A stretch of 64,000 bases of DNA from Caldifarciminota bacterium UBA1063. GTDB lineage: Bacteria > Hydrothermota > Hydrothermia > UBA1063. The position numbers and the translations under genes are program-made. Positions 1 through 8,923 of this stretch are shown here, in pieces (positions within the stretch are counted from its first letter, which is position 1; each line of letters opens with the position of its first letter). The stretch is from assembly GCA_002316275.1 (NCBI GenBank), contig DCDE01000007.1:10521-74520 (forward strand). The letters are read 5' to 3'. The notes under the pieces were generated by a model. It searched no databases and was not told the origin of the DNA. It saw only the letters and a list, made by a program, of their open reading frames with translations.

Positions 1-1
1 A

Positions 2-1252
2 TACATTGGATTTTATGGAGAATTAGCATCTGGATCCAGAGAATTCTGGGGAGACGATTTCGGCTCAACTCCCTATTATCAGCACAAGAGGCTTTTCTAC
101 GACGATGGTGGGTATATGGTTTTTGAAAGAAACGACGGTTACGATTATTTAGCTACGGGATATGGGGCTTATAAATTCCTTGGAATGTATTACAATAATA
201 CCCCGGTATCCTTTGATACTATGACAATGAGCTTTAATTGGTGGACATGGAGAGATATGCGTGGTACCGTTCCCGATTCTATGAGGTATAAGATAATGTC
301 AAATGGAGAGAGAGACCCCGATATGGATGACAACTATGCTTACACGCGTGGATATCCTGACCCCATACCTTTGTTATCTGTAGGTCCCATCTCGCACCTG
401 AACATAGGTGACTCTGTAGTTCTCGTAATAGCTTTTGTTGGAGGGAACGACCTTGGGACGCTCTTAGAAAATGCATCTTGGGCTCAGAAAGCCTTCGATG
501 CGAATTTTATTCTTCCTGCACCTCCGCCTTCCCCACATCTTGTTGCGTCACCAGGGAATAGAAAGGTAAAGTTGTACTTCGATGACATTCCAGAATTCGC
601 CAGGGACCCTTTTCCTCCTAATTTGAGGGATTTTGAGGGGTATAGAATCTATAGGGGATTATCTTCCTTTGTCGACGATACATCCTGGAAGCTCGTAGCG
701 GAATTTGACAAGACTCCTGAGGATTCGGTAACCGATGTGGATCATTCTATTGGATTTAACACCGGAATGCCGCCTAAGGAGACCGAAGGTCAGTATGCAG
801 GTTATTATACCTTTGAGGATGTGGGCGTTAAGAATGGTTTTACATATTATTACGCTGTAACTTCGTTTGATGTTGGTGATACCCTCCTTGGTCTTCCCAG
901 CCTTGAGAGCTCAAAGCTTCTTAATATGGTCAAAGTAGTTCCAGGTACGCCCGCCACAGAAGAAGGTAAAGTGGGTGTGTATCCAAACCCGTATAAATTG
1001 AGTTCTGTGTGGGAAAAAGGCGATGCACGTGTAATAAGGTTTTATAACCTTCCTGAAAGGTGTACCATTCACATACTAAATGCAAGCGGGGATTTGGTGA
1101 AAGTTATAAAGCACGATAGCCCGTATGGAGAAGAAATGTGGGATTTAATGACAGAGGGGTCTCAGACTGCTGCCACGGGGCTGTATTACTTAGTCGTCAG
1201 GAACGAGTCTACAGGTGATGTAGAAATAGCAAAGTTTGTGATAGTGAGGTGA
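2..1252 (+). CDS. Secreted protein with C-terminal sorting domain, 5' end outside window
   Basis: The reading frame is open from base 2 with no start visible, so the gene begins outside the window and its N-terminal part (and any signal peptide) is missing. From about base 520 the protein shows a fibronectin type III-like stretch (SPGNRKVKLYF, then EGYRIYRG). The last ~85 residues form a Por/type IX-like sorting domain: VYPNPYK, a beta-rich segment, GLYYLVVRN and the terminal KFVIVR. Such domains direct export across the outer membrane in Bacteroidetes-type systems; use of the same route here is inference. It is followed 3 nt later by a lipoprotein gene, so the two are probably cotranscribed. 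The substrate or role is unknown. Confidence 0.8.
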   Translation, partial: YIGFYGELASGSREFWGDDFGSTPYYQHKRLFYDDGGYMVFERNDGYDYLATGYGAYKFLGMYYNNTPVSFDTMTMSFNWWTWRDMRGTVPDSMRYKIMSNGERDPDMDDNYAYTRGYPDPIPLLSVGPISHLNIGDSVVLVIAFVGGNDLGTLLENASWAQKAFDANFILPAPPPSPHLVASPGNRKVKLYFDDIPEFARDPFPPNLRDFEGYRIYRGLSSFVDDTSWKLVAEFDKTPEDSVTDVDHSIGFNTGMPPKETEGQYAGYYTFEDVGVKNGFTYYYAVTSFDVGDTLLGLPSLESSKLLNMVKVVPGTPATEEGKVGVYPNPYKLSSVWEKGDARVIRFYNLPERCTIHILNASGDLVKVIKHDSPYGEEMWDLMTEGSQTAATGLYYLVVRNESTGDVEIAKFVIVR

Positions 1253-1255
1253 AAA

Positions 1256-2590
1256 ATGGCGAAATTTAAGATATGTGTTACTATAGTTTTATCGTTTTTA
1301 GTCTTAACTTCGTGTATAAAGAAACCAGAAGATGTTCCCGTTGAGAACCTTCCTCCTGAAACATACTGCTTTATTTCTCATGTGGATACAGTGGATACGG
1401 TTCCAGCAAAGGTTACTCTTTACTGGATCGGTAATGACCCCGATGGCGAGATACAAGGGTATTACTATTCTGTCGACAATGAAGATACTGTATTTACCGT
1501 TAGAACAACTGAGACATTCACCTTCAGTGTTTCGGAAGGTGATACCTATGATTTTCACTGTTTCCAAGTCTGGGCAGTGGATAATGAAGGTGCTTATGAT
1601 CCTACTCCGACAAAGGTGGTTATACCCGTGAGGAATTCCCCGCCTGTGGCATTCTTCATTTCTGACATGCTCCCCCCAGATACGACACTTACTGTAGCTT
1701 CTTTTTATTTTGGAGCAACAGATATCGATGGAGATCAGAGCGTCTCTGGATTTTTGTATAGACTTAGTACAGAACCGGAGACACTACTGCATTATGTACC
1801 GAGAGACAGCGGTTCTGTATTTTTAACAGATTTGGACCCTGGTGAGAGGACCATATATTTAGCAGCTGTTGACGAGTCACATGCTCTTTCTGAAGTAGTA
1901 TCACATACTTGGTATGTGAAACCTGTGAGGGGTCAGATCCTTCTTATGGATGATGCAAACGTTAATCAGGCGGACCTCTTCTTTAGGAATTTCTTGGATA
2001 CATACTATCCTGACGGGTATACAGTTTTTAGTGTTGAATCGGGACTACCATATTCCTTCCGCGACATAGACTATATGATCAACAACCTTGGCTTCCGACT
2101 CATCATATGGTATACTGCTGATCAAAGTGAGCATTTTTCCAACGTTGTAAATTCGTTTTCTACTTATCTGGATAGTCGAAAAAAACTCGTTCTCATTAGT
2201 CCTGCGATCTTAAATGTGCTGATGAATCCTGCATTTCCTCCCTCACCTTTTGCGAGAAACTATCTTGGAGTTGATAGCGTATCCGCCTGGGACAAAATAC
2301 TACTAAGGAACGAAAAACTGTACCCCGTTATTTCCGGATTCGATACACTTTCATGTAGTGCTTCAATAGTCAGCAGACTCGATGGATTTTTACCTGTGTC
2401 TTTATGTAAAATAATTTATACTCTTCCCACAATTCCAGCGAGGTGGCAAGGTAATCCCGCATGTATAGTAACCTATCCGGCTTCAGATCCCCTCGTTGCC
2501 TTCATTTCACTACAGTATTATGCTTTGGACGGAAATAATAATGCAGATGCAGTCCTCTCAAAGCTCATCACCCAGGAGCTGCATTTTTAA
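1256..2590 (+). CDS. Putative lipoprotein with Ig-like domains
   Basis: 444 residues. The N-terminus is a lipoprotein signal: a short basic start, a hydrophobic stretch and a lipobox L17-T-S-C20. Two beta-sandwich-like regions follow (roughly 30-125 and 128-222), each with the YWIGNDPDGEI or GATDIDGDQS type of aspartate-rich turn seen in Ig-like or cadherin-like repeats. Residues ~225-444 look like an alpha/beta domain (RGQILLMDDANVNQADLFF), reminiscent of ThuA/GATase-like folds; that is a guess. The start ATG is preceded by GAGGTG and lies 3 nt after the upstream stop. Predicted to sit on the outer side of the envelope. No specific function recognised. Confidence 0.8.
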   Translation: MAKFKICVTIVLSFLVLTSCIKKPEDVPVENLPPETYCFISHVDTVDTVPAKVTLYWIGNDPDGEIQGYYYSVDNEDTVFTVRTTETFTFSVSEGDTYDFHCFQVWAVDNEGAYDPTPTKVVIPVRNSPPVAFFISDMLPPDTTLTVASFYFGATDIDGDQSVSGFLYRLSTEPETLLHYVPRDSGSVFLTDLDPGERTIYLAAVDESHALSEVVSHTWYVKPVRGQILLMDDANVNQADLFFRNFLDTYYPDGYTVFSVESGLPYSFRDIDYMINNLGFRLIIWYTADQSEHFSNVVNSFSTYLDSRKKLVLISPAILNVLMNPAFPPSPFARNYLGVDSVSAWDKILLRNEKLYPVISGFDTLSCSASIVSRLDGFLPVSLCKIIYTLPTIPARWQGNPACIVTYPASDPLVAFISLQYYALDGNNNADAVLSKLITQELHF

Positions 2591-2595
2591 ATGTG

Positions 2596-2630
2596 TTTTA
2601 AAAAGTGAGTGATTTTAGAGCTTTTTAAAA
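2596..2630. repeat. AT-rich perfect inverted repeat
   Basis: Ten-base arms TTTTAAAAAG (2596-2605) and CTTTTTAAAA (2621-2630) are perfect complements around a 15-nt loop. The repeat fills the gap between the lipoprotein stop and the ribosome binding site GGAGG (2633-2637) of the next gene. It could be a weak hairpin or an operator; no long T tract follows, so it is not a typical terminator. Confidence 0.45.
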
Positions 2631-2642
2631 ATGGAGGTTATT

Positions 2643-4526
2643 ATGAAAAGGTTGATGTGTATAATCGGAGGAGTGATGCTTGGTGGCATCCTCTTAGCAC
2701 AGGTGCAAGATACTTCTATATATGCTCTGCAATTTGAGAGAGATGCAGAGAATAACTCACTCTGGGTAGGGCAGACCGTTAGGGTAAATGGGATCGTAAC
2801 TGGTCTTACTGGAATTACAGGCTCGAGAAATATATTCATAGAGATGAAACAGGCGGGCCCATGGACTGGGATAATGGTCTACTTCCCCTCAGGTCTTGGT
2901 ACACTCCCACCAATTAGTATTGGTGATTCAGTTACTGTCACTGCAGGAGTTCTTGAATACTACGGGAATACAGAGCTGCAAGTTAATGCAATGTCTGATT
3001 TCGCGGTCGTCAGCAATTTACCTCCCCTTGAACCTAGTGTAATCACTTGCGCACATCTTGATACTACAGGCACATCGGAATTTCCAGTAGACTCTGCAGA
3101 GGCCTATGAGGGAGTTCTTGTAAAAATTGAGAATGCGTACATCACCCGGACCAATTTAGGATCGAATAACGAATTTGAGATTACCGATGGAACTGGTTAC
3201 GTTGTCGTTAGAAATAATTATTCTTACACTCCAACAGTAGGTGATGCGATGAACGTTACGGGTATTGTGGAGGCGAGGAGTTTAAGTGGCACCGTATACT
3301 ATATGCTGAGGCCAAGATCCGTAGAGGACTTTGAATTTCTCTTTCCAGGAATCGCTGATGCCTACTCGGTTGATAGAAATCAGGTTTATATCAAATTTAA
3401 GACTCCCGTTGATCCCGCTTTAGCAACCAACACTACATATTATGTTATTGAAGATTCAGCTACTGGAAATCCGCTATCTGTAATAAGTGCCTCCGTTTCG
3501 CCAGATGATCCCAATCTTGTCTTTTTGACTACGGGGGAGATGACCGATGCTGCATACTATAAGCTGTATACTCCTGACTTAGAAGATATTTATAATCAAC
3601 CTATTGCGGATACTTTCTATTTCTATGGAGGCTTTGTACCTATTACCCTAATCGAATCTGACACAATGCCTAATGATGCTGATAATGGTTTCAGGAGTAT
3701 TTGGAACGGCAGATCTGTTACGATAACTGGTATCATAACGGCATGGAAAGATATTTTTATCTATCCTTTCTTTTTTATTCAGCAGGGTGAAGGCCCCTGG
3801 ACGGGGATCCACGGCTGGGACCCCGTGAGTTTCATTCCCTCTGATGCGATACAGCAAGGCGATTCTGTCATACTTGTAGGAGAGGTTCTTGAATATGGCT
3901 CGAACTCTATTACGGAGATACAGAATTTCAAGTATTATCGAGTTGTAAGTAGTGGTCACGTTGTGAACCCTGTAACCGTACCTCTTGTTGATTTGAGGAA
4001 CGAAGCAGGTGCAGTGTCCGAGCAGTGGGAGCACGTTTTGGTTGCAGTACAACCTCCGGTTTTTGTATACGACATTGGAACCGGCGGCGATTGGGATATT
4101 TATACTGCCATTCCACCCGATACCTTTGTTTTAACTGTCGAGGGAGACTATGCTCTTGGATACACTTGGAGGCCAACCGTGACTCATCAGCAAATTGATG
4201 GCCTTGTGGGATTATTAAGATATCGTGGTACTCTTTATCCCAGGACAGACGCTGATATCATACCTTCGAGTGTTAGGGAAAATCGTGTAAATCTGGGAAA
4301 TTCCCTTGTCAAGGGTACGCTAAGCTTTACAGTTCCTGTAAATGCGAAGGAAGTAAAGGTCGAACTCTTTAATGTACAAGGTCAGAAGGTGGCTTCCCTT
4401 TATAATGGTAAAGGTACAGGTGAAACGTACAATGCGGATCTCTCCAATTTGCCCTATGGTGCATATTTTATAAGGACTTATGCAGATAATTCAGTGACTA
4501 CTAAAAAGATTATCCTTGTTAAATGA
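2643..4526 (+). CDS. Secreted OB-fold protein with C-terminal sorting domain
   Basis: An ATG at 2631 is possible, but the strong GGAGG (2633-2637) sits 5 nt before ATG 2643, giving 627 residues beginning MKRLMC with a clear signal peptide that ends near LLAQ. Two copies of an OB-fold-like region are visible (about 35-120 and 345-430): both have VxVNGIVTG/VTITGIITAW, a GPWTGI motif and GDSVxVxGxVLEYYG. Such OB modules occur in secreted nucleases (YhcR/ExeM type), but no nuclease domain is seen. The last ~75 residues are a sorting domain (VKVELFNVQGQKVASL, LPYGAYFIR, KKIILVK). A hairpin terminator follows. Confidence 0.8.
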   Translation: MKRLMCIIGGVMLGGILLAQVQDTSIYALQFERDAENNSLWVGQTVRVNGIVTGLTGITGSRNIFIEMKQAGPWTGIMVYFPSGLGTLPPISIGDSVTVTAGVLEYYGNTELQVNAMSDFAVVSNLPPLEPSVITCAHLDTTGTSEFPVDSAEAYEGVLVKIENAYITRTNLGSNNEFEITDGTGYVVVRNNYSYTPTVGDAMNVTGIVEARSLSGTVYYMLRPRSVEDFEFLFPGIADAYSVDRNQVYIKFKTPVDPALATNTTYYVIEDSATGNPLSVISASVSPDDPNLVFLTTGEMTDAAYYKLYTPDLEDIYNQPIADTFYFYGGFVPITLIESDTMPNDADNGFRSIWNGRSVTITGIITAWKDIFIYPFFFIQQGEGPWTGIHGWDPVSFIPSDAIQQGDSVILVGEVLEYGSNSITEIQNFKYYRVVSSGHVVNPVTVPLVDLRNEAGAVSEQWEHVLVAVQPPVFVYDIGTGGDWDIYTAIPPDTFVLTVEGDYALGYTWRPTVTHQQIDGLVGLLRYRGTLYPRTDADIIPSSVRENRVNLGNSLVKGTLSFTVPVNAKEVKVELFNVQGQKVASLYNGKGTGETYNADLSNLPYGAYFIRTYADNSVTTKKIILVK

Positions 4527-4541
4527 GAGAGAATAGCTTTT

Positions 4542-4569
4542 TGGGGCCCCCATAAGGGGCCCCATTTTT
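4542..4569 (+). terminator. GC-rich intrinsic terminator
   Basis: A 9-bp perfect stem TGGGGCCCC (4542-4550) and GGGGCCCCA (4556-4564) with loop CATAA is followed by TTTTTA, 15 nt after the upstream stop codon. It is the only strong GC-rich hairpin-plus-T-tract noticed in the window. Confidence 0.9.
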
Positions 4570-4794
4570 ATTTGGAGAAAACCTTCGTATGCATAGTTCT
4601 TTTCACCTTAAATTAGAATATAAATAGTGGTTATGACGGGAAGCTCTTGCCTGCAGGTAGATTTGCAATGAGTAGAGGTCTTTTTGGAATACTTTTGTGA
4701 GGAGATGATTATAATTTGTAAAATGTGTTTGGAAATGTATGCTGTCCTTAGCGCTTTCGCTTCAGGTAGTAAGATTTTTAATAAAATTGGGTTC

Positions 4795-4823
4795 TTTACT
4801 GTGGATTGTTTTTAGTTTAAAAT
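4795..4823 (+). promoter_or_regulatory. Predicted sigma70-type promoter of the DUF6754 operon
   Basis: TTTACT (4795-4800), a 17-bp spacer and TAAAAT (4818-4823). Transcription would start near 4830, leaving a short leader with AGGAGG (4834-4839) before ATG 4845. The preceding 4570-4794 contains no recognisable gene, only short frames without homologous-looking content. Confidence 0.55.
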
Positions 4824-4844
4824 TAAGTGAAACAGGAGGAGTAA

Positions 4845-5924
4845 ATGAGGGTATTGATTTCATTAATGATTTTCCTGACAGTACCCGATGTTATGAGCCC
4901 GGATGGAACTGGTCAGAAACTCCGAATTATACTTAATATCCCAGATTCTCTAAGACCAGCAATAACGTCTATAAAATTAGTCAGGGAAGTAAGAGACGGC
5001 GGTTGCGCTCTTGATACCATTGAAATTTTACCATTTCTGAAGGCGTACACTGATAACGGTCTCGAATACAAGAGAGAATACAGGTACAAAGTCATGGGTA
5101 TTTCCAATGGTAACATTGTATATGAAAGCGAGTGGAGTAGTTTCATGAAGCCTCGGGTTGAATGGTTTGATACGGAAAAATTGCCATTATTCATCGTAAT
5201 GATGCTATTTGCTGCAATAATAATTTATTATATCTTTAGGGCAAGAACTAATAGAGATCTCTACCTTAGGCCTATAGCCGGACTTGAAGCGGTGAATGAA
5301 GCTGTTGGAAGAGCTACAGAAATGGGAAGGCCGATTATATATGTATGTGGGTTATCTACTATTTCTGATATAGCCACTATTGCGGCCTTAAACATACTCT
5401 CACACATTGCAAAAAGAGCAGGACAATATGAAACCAGGATTATTGTGCCATGTTATGACCCTGTAGTATTTACTATTGCAAGGGAAATGGTGAAGGAGGC
5501 TTATACAACCATCGGAAGACCTGATTTATATAACCCTGAAGATATATACTTTGCAACCGATAGTCAGTTTGGATATGCGGCTCATGTTTCCGCACGGATG
5601 GTAAGAGAACGGAGTGCAGCCAACTTTTTTATGGGTTACTTCTTTGCTGAATCGCTTATTCTGTCTGAGACTGGTGCATCAACAGGAGCTATCCAAGTGG
5701 CTGGGACAGATTCAACAGGCCAGTTGCCATTCTTTGTGGTTACCTGTGATTATACTCTAATAGGTGAAGAACTTTACACTGCAAGTGCTTATCTTTCAAG
5801 GGATCCGCTTTTAGTTGGAAGTATAAAGGGACAGGACCTGGGGAAACTGCTACTTGCTTCAGTAATGGTATTATTAAGCATTTTGAGCTTATTTGGTATT
5901 AATATTACTCTGGGATTGTTTTAA
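4845..5924 (+). CDS. DUF6754-type membrane protein
   Basis: 359 residues, with AGGAGG five nt upstream of the ATG. Architecture: an N-terminal hydrophobic or signal segment (1-18), an extracytoplasmic fibronectin-like region (~25-108), a membrane segment (~113-131), then a soluble alpha/beta domain (~135-330) with RPIIYVCGLSTISDIATIAAL, and a final hydrophobic pair (~337-358). I recognise the family as DUF6754 from memory; no function is assigned to it. It leads a four-gene operon of membrane proteins. Odd features are the FN3-like domain tied to a Rossmann-like domain and the conserved-looking SETGASTGAIQVAGT loop. Confidence 0.75.
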   Translation: MRVLISLMIFLTVPDVMSPDGTGQKLRIILNIPDSLRPAITSIKLVREVRDGGCALDTIEILPFLKAYTDNGLEYKREYRYKVMGISNGNIVYESEWSSFMKPRVEWFDTEKLPLFIVMMLFAAIIIYYIFRARTNRDLYLRPIAGLEAVNEAVGRATEMGRPIIYVCGLSTISDIATIAALNILSHIAKRAGQYETRIIVPCYDPVVFTIAREMVKEAYTTIGRPDLYNPEDIYFATDSQFGYAAHVSARMVRERSAANFFMGYFFAESLILSETGASTGAIQVAGTDSTGQLPFFVVTCDYTLIGEELYTASAYLSRDPLLVGSIKGQDLGKLLLASVMVLLSILSLFGINITLGLF

Positions 5925-5933
5925 GGAGGGTTT

Positions 5934-6548
5934 ATGTTACAGAAAAGGATCCCGCTTATAATCGTTTTTATCACAGGAATAGTAATGGCTATTCAGTATT
6001 TTGTGCCACACCCTATCTCTCAACAGGTTTATGATACTGCCCTTGATTGGGATAGGGCAGTAGCTTCGATGGCATATATTCTTGCTATCGTTAGCTTCCT
6101 CAGATTCCATATTAACAGGTTAAAGGATAAAAAATATGCAGTGTATAGCGGTGTGGCTCTGGTTTCCTTTTTTACTATGGTATTTGTGGGATTTGTTTTT
6201 GGCACCGAGGAGAATTCTCTCTTTCAGCAGCTTTATCAAAATATGATGGTTCCGCTACAGGCGACCGTGTTTTCACTTCTCGCATTTTACATGTCATCAG
6301 CAGCTTATAGAGCATTCAGGATAAGGGGGCTGGAAGCAACCATTCTGATGATTACTGCTTTTATCATTATTATCGGTACTACTACAGTTGGAAACTATAT
6401 TCCATATGTGAATGAAATTGTGGAGTGGATAATGGCGGTGCCGAATCTCGCTTCTAAGAGAGGCATTTTAATTGGAGTCGGACTTGGCGTCGTTGCAACA
6501 TCTATAAAGATAATCCTTGGAATTGAAAGGAACTGGGTAGGAGGTTGA
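5934..6548 (+). CDS. Six-helix membrane protein of unknown function
   Basis: 204 residues, preceded by AAGGAGG at good spacing and 9 nt after the DUF6754 gene. About six hydrophobic helices (near 5-23, 43-60, 71-90, 106-124, 133-153, 178-196) with short loops, and a C-terminal GIERNWVGG tail. There are no catalytic motifs. Its place in the middle of a tight membrane operon suggests it is a structural partner of the DUF6754 protein. Not recognised as any named family. Confidence 0.75.
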   Translation: MLQKRIPLIIVFITGIVMAIQYFVPHPISQQVYDTALDWDRAVASMAYILAIVSFLRFHINRLKDKKYAVYSGVALVSFFTMVFVGFVFGTEENSLFQQLYQNMMVPLQATVFSLLAFYMSSAAYRAFRIRGLEATILMITAFIIIIGTTTVGNYIPYVNEIVEWIMAVPNLASKRGILIGVGLGVVATSIKIILGIERNWVGG

Positions 6549-6550
6549 AG

Positions 6551-7402
6551 ATGAGGGATTTCTTTATAAAGCTCAGCAAACTTGATAGAAAGTACATTTA
6601 CCTTGCCATTCTTATTGGCCTTGTGATTCCCTTGATCTTCCCCCCTCACTTTCCACAGAAGTTATCTCCACAGGTGAAGAAGGTATATGAATTTATCGAT
6701 ACTTTGCCCCGGGGTTCATATGTTATACTTTCTGCAGATTATGATCCTTCTGTGCAACCTGAAGTTCACCCAATGTATAAGGCCGTCATAAAGCACTGCA
6801 TTATTCGTGGTATCATTCCCATTGGAATGACATTGAACTTACAAGGTGTAGGCCTTGCTTTAGATGCGTTTAATGATGCAGAAGTTACCCTCGGCGCCAG
6901 ACGTGATACGGATTACGTATTTCTTGGATATCAAGCTGGTGGAGCCGTTGTGATGTTAGGCCTTGGGGAAGATTTGAAAAGTGTGTACAAAACCGATTAC
7001 TTTGGTACAAAAACCAATGAGATATACGCTCTTAAGCCAGTTAAAAATTATAGAGATATTGCCCTAGTGATAAGTTTTAGTGGATCTTCAATTCCCGCAT
7101 CCTGGGCTGTTTATGCATATACTCGTTATGGTGTCAAAATAGCAGCAGCAGTAACTGGGATCAGTGCTGGAGACTTTTACCCATATATTCAAAGCGGACA
7201 GTTTATTGGAATGCTTGCAGGAATGAAAGCTGCTGCTGAGTATGAATATGCGGTAAATGAGCTTTGTAGACAGATGAATATTCAAAAATACTCTACTTCT
7301 GCAATTCGTATGATGGACGCAAATTCCATAGGGCAATTGTTAATAATCCTTTTCATCATAATTGGTAACATAGGGTATTTTTTGTCAAGGAGGAGGAAGT
7401 AA
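6551..7402 (+). CDS. Membrane-anchored alpha/beta protein of unknown function
   Basis: AGGAGG (6539-6544) is 6 nt before ATG 6551, so this start (MRDFFIK) is preferred over the in-frame TTG at 6545; the gap to the upstream stop is 2 nt. One helix (~17-33) and a C-terminal helix (~262-279) bracket a soluble domain with YVILSADYDPSVQPEVHPM, alternating strands (DYVFLGYQAGG, IALVISFSG) and a terminal GQFIGMLAGMKAAAEYE. The domain looks Rossmann-like and could be a distant relative of the soluble domain of the DUF6754 partner. No catalytic residues can be named. Confidence 0.75.
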   Translation: MRDFFIKLSKLDRKYIYLAILIGLVIPLIFPPHFPQKLSPQVKKVYEFIDTLPRGSYVILSADYDPSVQPEVHPMYKAVIKHCIIRGIIPIGMTLNLQGVGLALDAFNDAEVTLGARRDTDYVFLGYQAGGAVVMLGLGEDLKSVYKTDYFGTKTNEIYALKPVKNYRDIALVISFSGSSIPASWAVYAYTRYGVKIAAAVTGISAGDFYPYIQSGQFIGMLAGMKAAAEYEYAVNELCRQMNIQKYSTSAIRMMDANSIGQLLIILFIIIGNIGYFLSRRRK

Positions 7403-7403
7403 G

Positions 7404-8036
7404 ATGCATATTTCCACAAATGGGTGGATATGGGTTCAGGCAATACTCACACTTGCGATTTTTACATTTCTTTATAAAGATAATCCCATTTTTAAAGTTG
7501 CAGAGCACTTGTTCGTTGGTTTAGCTACAGGTTATAGCCTTGTGATCATTTACAAGAATGCTTTTTACCCAAGCTTATGGATTCCTTTGTTCCAAGAGAA
7601 GCAGCTTCTCTTCATTATTCCGTTTGTCCTTGGTCTTTTATATCTTACTGCTGCAATCCCTAAAATTTCATTCTTCATACGCTGGCCTATGGCATTCCTA
7701 TTGGGCATTGGGTCTGGCTTAAGCATACCGTTAGTTATTCAGGCATATGTTGTTGAGCAAGCTAAGGGTTCAATTCTAAGGCCACCTTACCAAAGTCCAA
7801 TATTATGGATAAATGCCCTAATACTATTTCTGGGTGTTATTGCGGTCTTGATATATTTCTATTTTTCAATGCCCCACGATAAGCCCGTGATTAAGCAGGT
7901 ATCAAAAACTGGGTTGATACTTCTAATGCTTGGATTTGGTGCATCCTTTGGTTATACTGTTATGGCAAGGTTCTCTTTACTCGTGGGTAGACTTGATTTT
8001 CTTCTGAACCAATGGTTGGGTATTAGGCCTTTTTAG
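7404..8036 (+). CDS. Multi-pass membrane protein of unknown function
   Basis: 210 residues; the last gene of the four-gene operon, starting 1 nt after the previous stop with GGAGGA upstream. Six or seven hydrophobic segments; notable polar motifs are YKDNPIFKVAEHLFVGL near residue 25 and YTVMARFSLLVGRLDFLL near the C-terminus, where charged residues fall in or next to membrane helices. These may be functional sites or partner contacts. It ends 2 nt before the stop of the convergent YitT gene, with no terminator between. No named family recognised. Confidence 0.75.
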   Translation: MHISTNGWIWVQAILTLAIFTFLYKDNPIFKVAEHLFVGLATGYSLVIIYKNAFYPSLWIPLFQEKQLLFIIPFVLGLLYLTAAIPKISFFIRWPMAFLLGIGSGLSIPLVIQAYVVEQAKGSILRPPYQSPILWINALILFLGVIAVLIYFYFSMPHDKPVIKQVSKTGLILLMLGFGASFGYTVMARFSLLVGRLDFLLNQWLGIRPF

Positions 8037-8038
8037 GC

Positions 8039-8923
8039 TCAGCCTGATATCTTTTTGAAACCTTTACCGAGGACCTCACGGATGTGAGTAATAGTAATAA
8101 AAGCAGTGGGATCTTCTTCTTTTACAATTTCTTTCATTTTTACAATTTCTCGCGGAGACCTCAAAATTACCCACAAGGCAAGTCTCTCATCACCAGAGTA
8201 GCCTCCTATAACTCTTACAAGGGTTACTCCCCTTCCTAATTCACTGAGGATACGCTCTTTTATTTCAGAATGCTTCGAGGTTATTATCATTGCCTGGAAG
8301 GATTTGGTAATTCCCTCCAGAACATAGTCTATGGTATTTGTATTTATGATAACTGATAAAAGCGAATACATGCCTATAATTTTACCAAAAAATATACCCG
8401 CAAATAGTGTTATAAGAAAGTCAACTGCAAGGAGTGCTTTCCCTATATTTATGCTTGTATATTTATTTGCGATCATTGCAAGGATGTCTGTACCTCCTGT
8501 GGAAGAACCTCTCGATAGAACGAGTGCTATTCCAGTCCCTGTCAAAAGGTTTCCAAATGCTGATGCAATTACTAAGTCATTTATGTAAAAGCTCGAGGGT
8601 ATAAGATATTCAAGCAAATCTACGAAAAAGCTTAGTATTATAGTGGCGTAAATACTTTTAAGCCCAAATTCGCTACCGAGTACAAAGAAAGCTATGAGAA
8701 AGAGGAAAGCATTGATTATGAGCATTGTAAGTCCGATGGGGAAGTTAAAGATGTGATGGAGTATTATCCCGATACCACTAACACCACCAGCGGCAATCTT
8801 GTTTGGAGCCAGGAAGATCACAATTCCTGTCGCGGTTATAAAGGCTCCAATTGTAACAAAGAGGATATCAGTAAAATTGATTTTTAAAAAGAGCTTCCTA
8901 TTCCACTCTCTCAAGTTTGGCAT
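8039..8923 (-). CDS. YitT family membrane protein (DUF2179 C-terminal domain)
   Basis: 294 residues. Five or six membrane helices in the N-terminal two thirds, with the family's conserved LAPNKIAAGGVSGI and SRGSSTGGTDILAMI segments, followed by a cytosolic DUF2179 domain (from ~residue 215: QAMIITSKHSEIKERI, GGYSGDERLALWVILR). Members are integral membrane proteins of unclear transport role. The start overlaps the 3' end of uvrD by 26 bp and has only a weak GGTGATGG site, implying translational coupling. Confidence 0.88.
   Translation of the reverse strand: MPNLREWNRKLFLKINFTDILFVTIGAFITATGIVIFLAPNKIAAGGVSGIGIILHHIFNFPIGLTMLIINAFLFLIAFFVLGSEFGLKSIYATIILSFFVDLLEYLIPSSFYINDLVIASAFGNLLTGTGIALVLSRGSSTGGTDILAMIANKYTSINIGKALLAVDFLITLFAGIFFGKIIGMYSLLSVIINTNTIDYVLEGITKSFQAMIITSKHSEIKERILSELGRGVTLVRVIGGYSGDERLALWVILRSPREIVKMKEIVKEEDPTAFITITHIREVLGKGFKKISG

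Noticed and set aside
4739..4936. 65-codon frame overlapping the DUF6754 start, and a 36-codon frame from 4707
   Set aside because: No convincing ribosome binding site at useful spacing, no recognisable content, and the promoter of the DUF6754 operon lies inside.
8035..8045. Palindrome AGGCTCAGCCT at the 8036/8039 junction as a terminator
   Set aside because: Only five pairs with a one-base loop, not able to form a stable hairpin, and no clear T tract after it on either strand.
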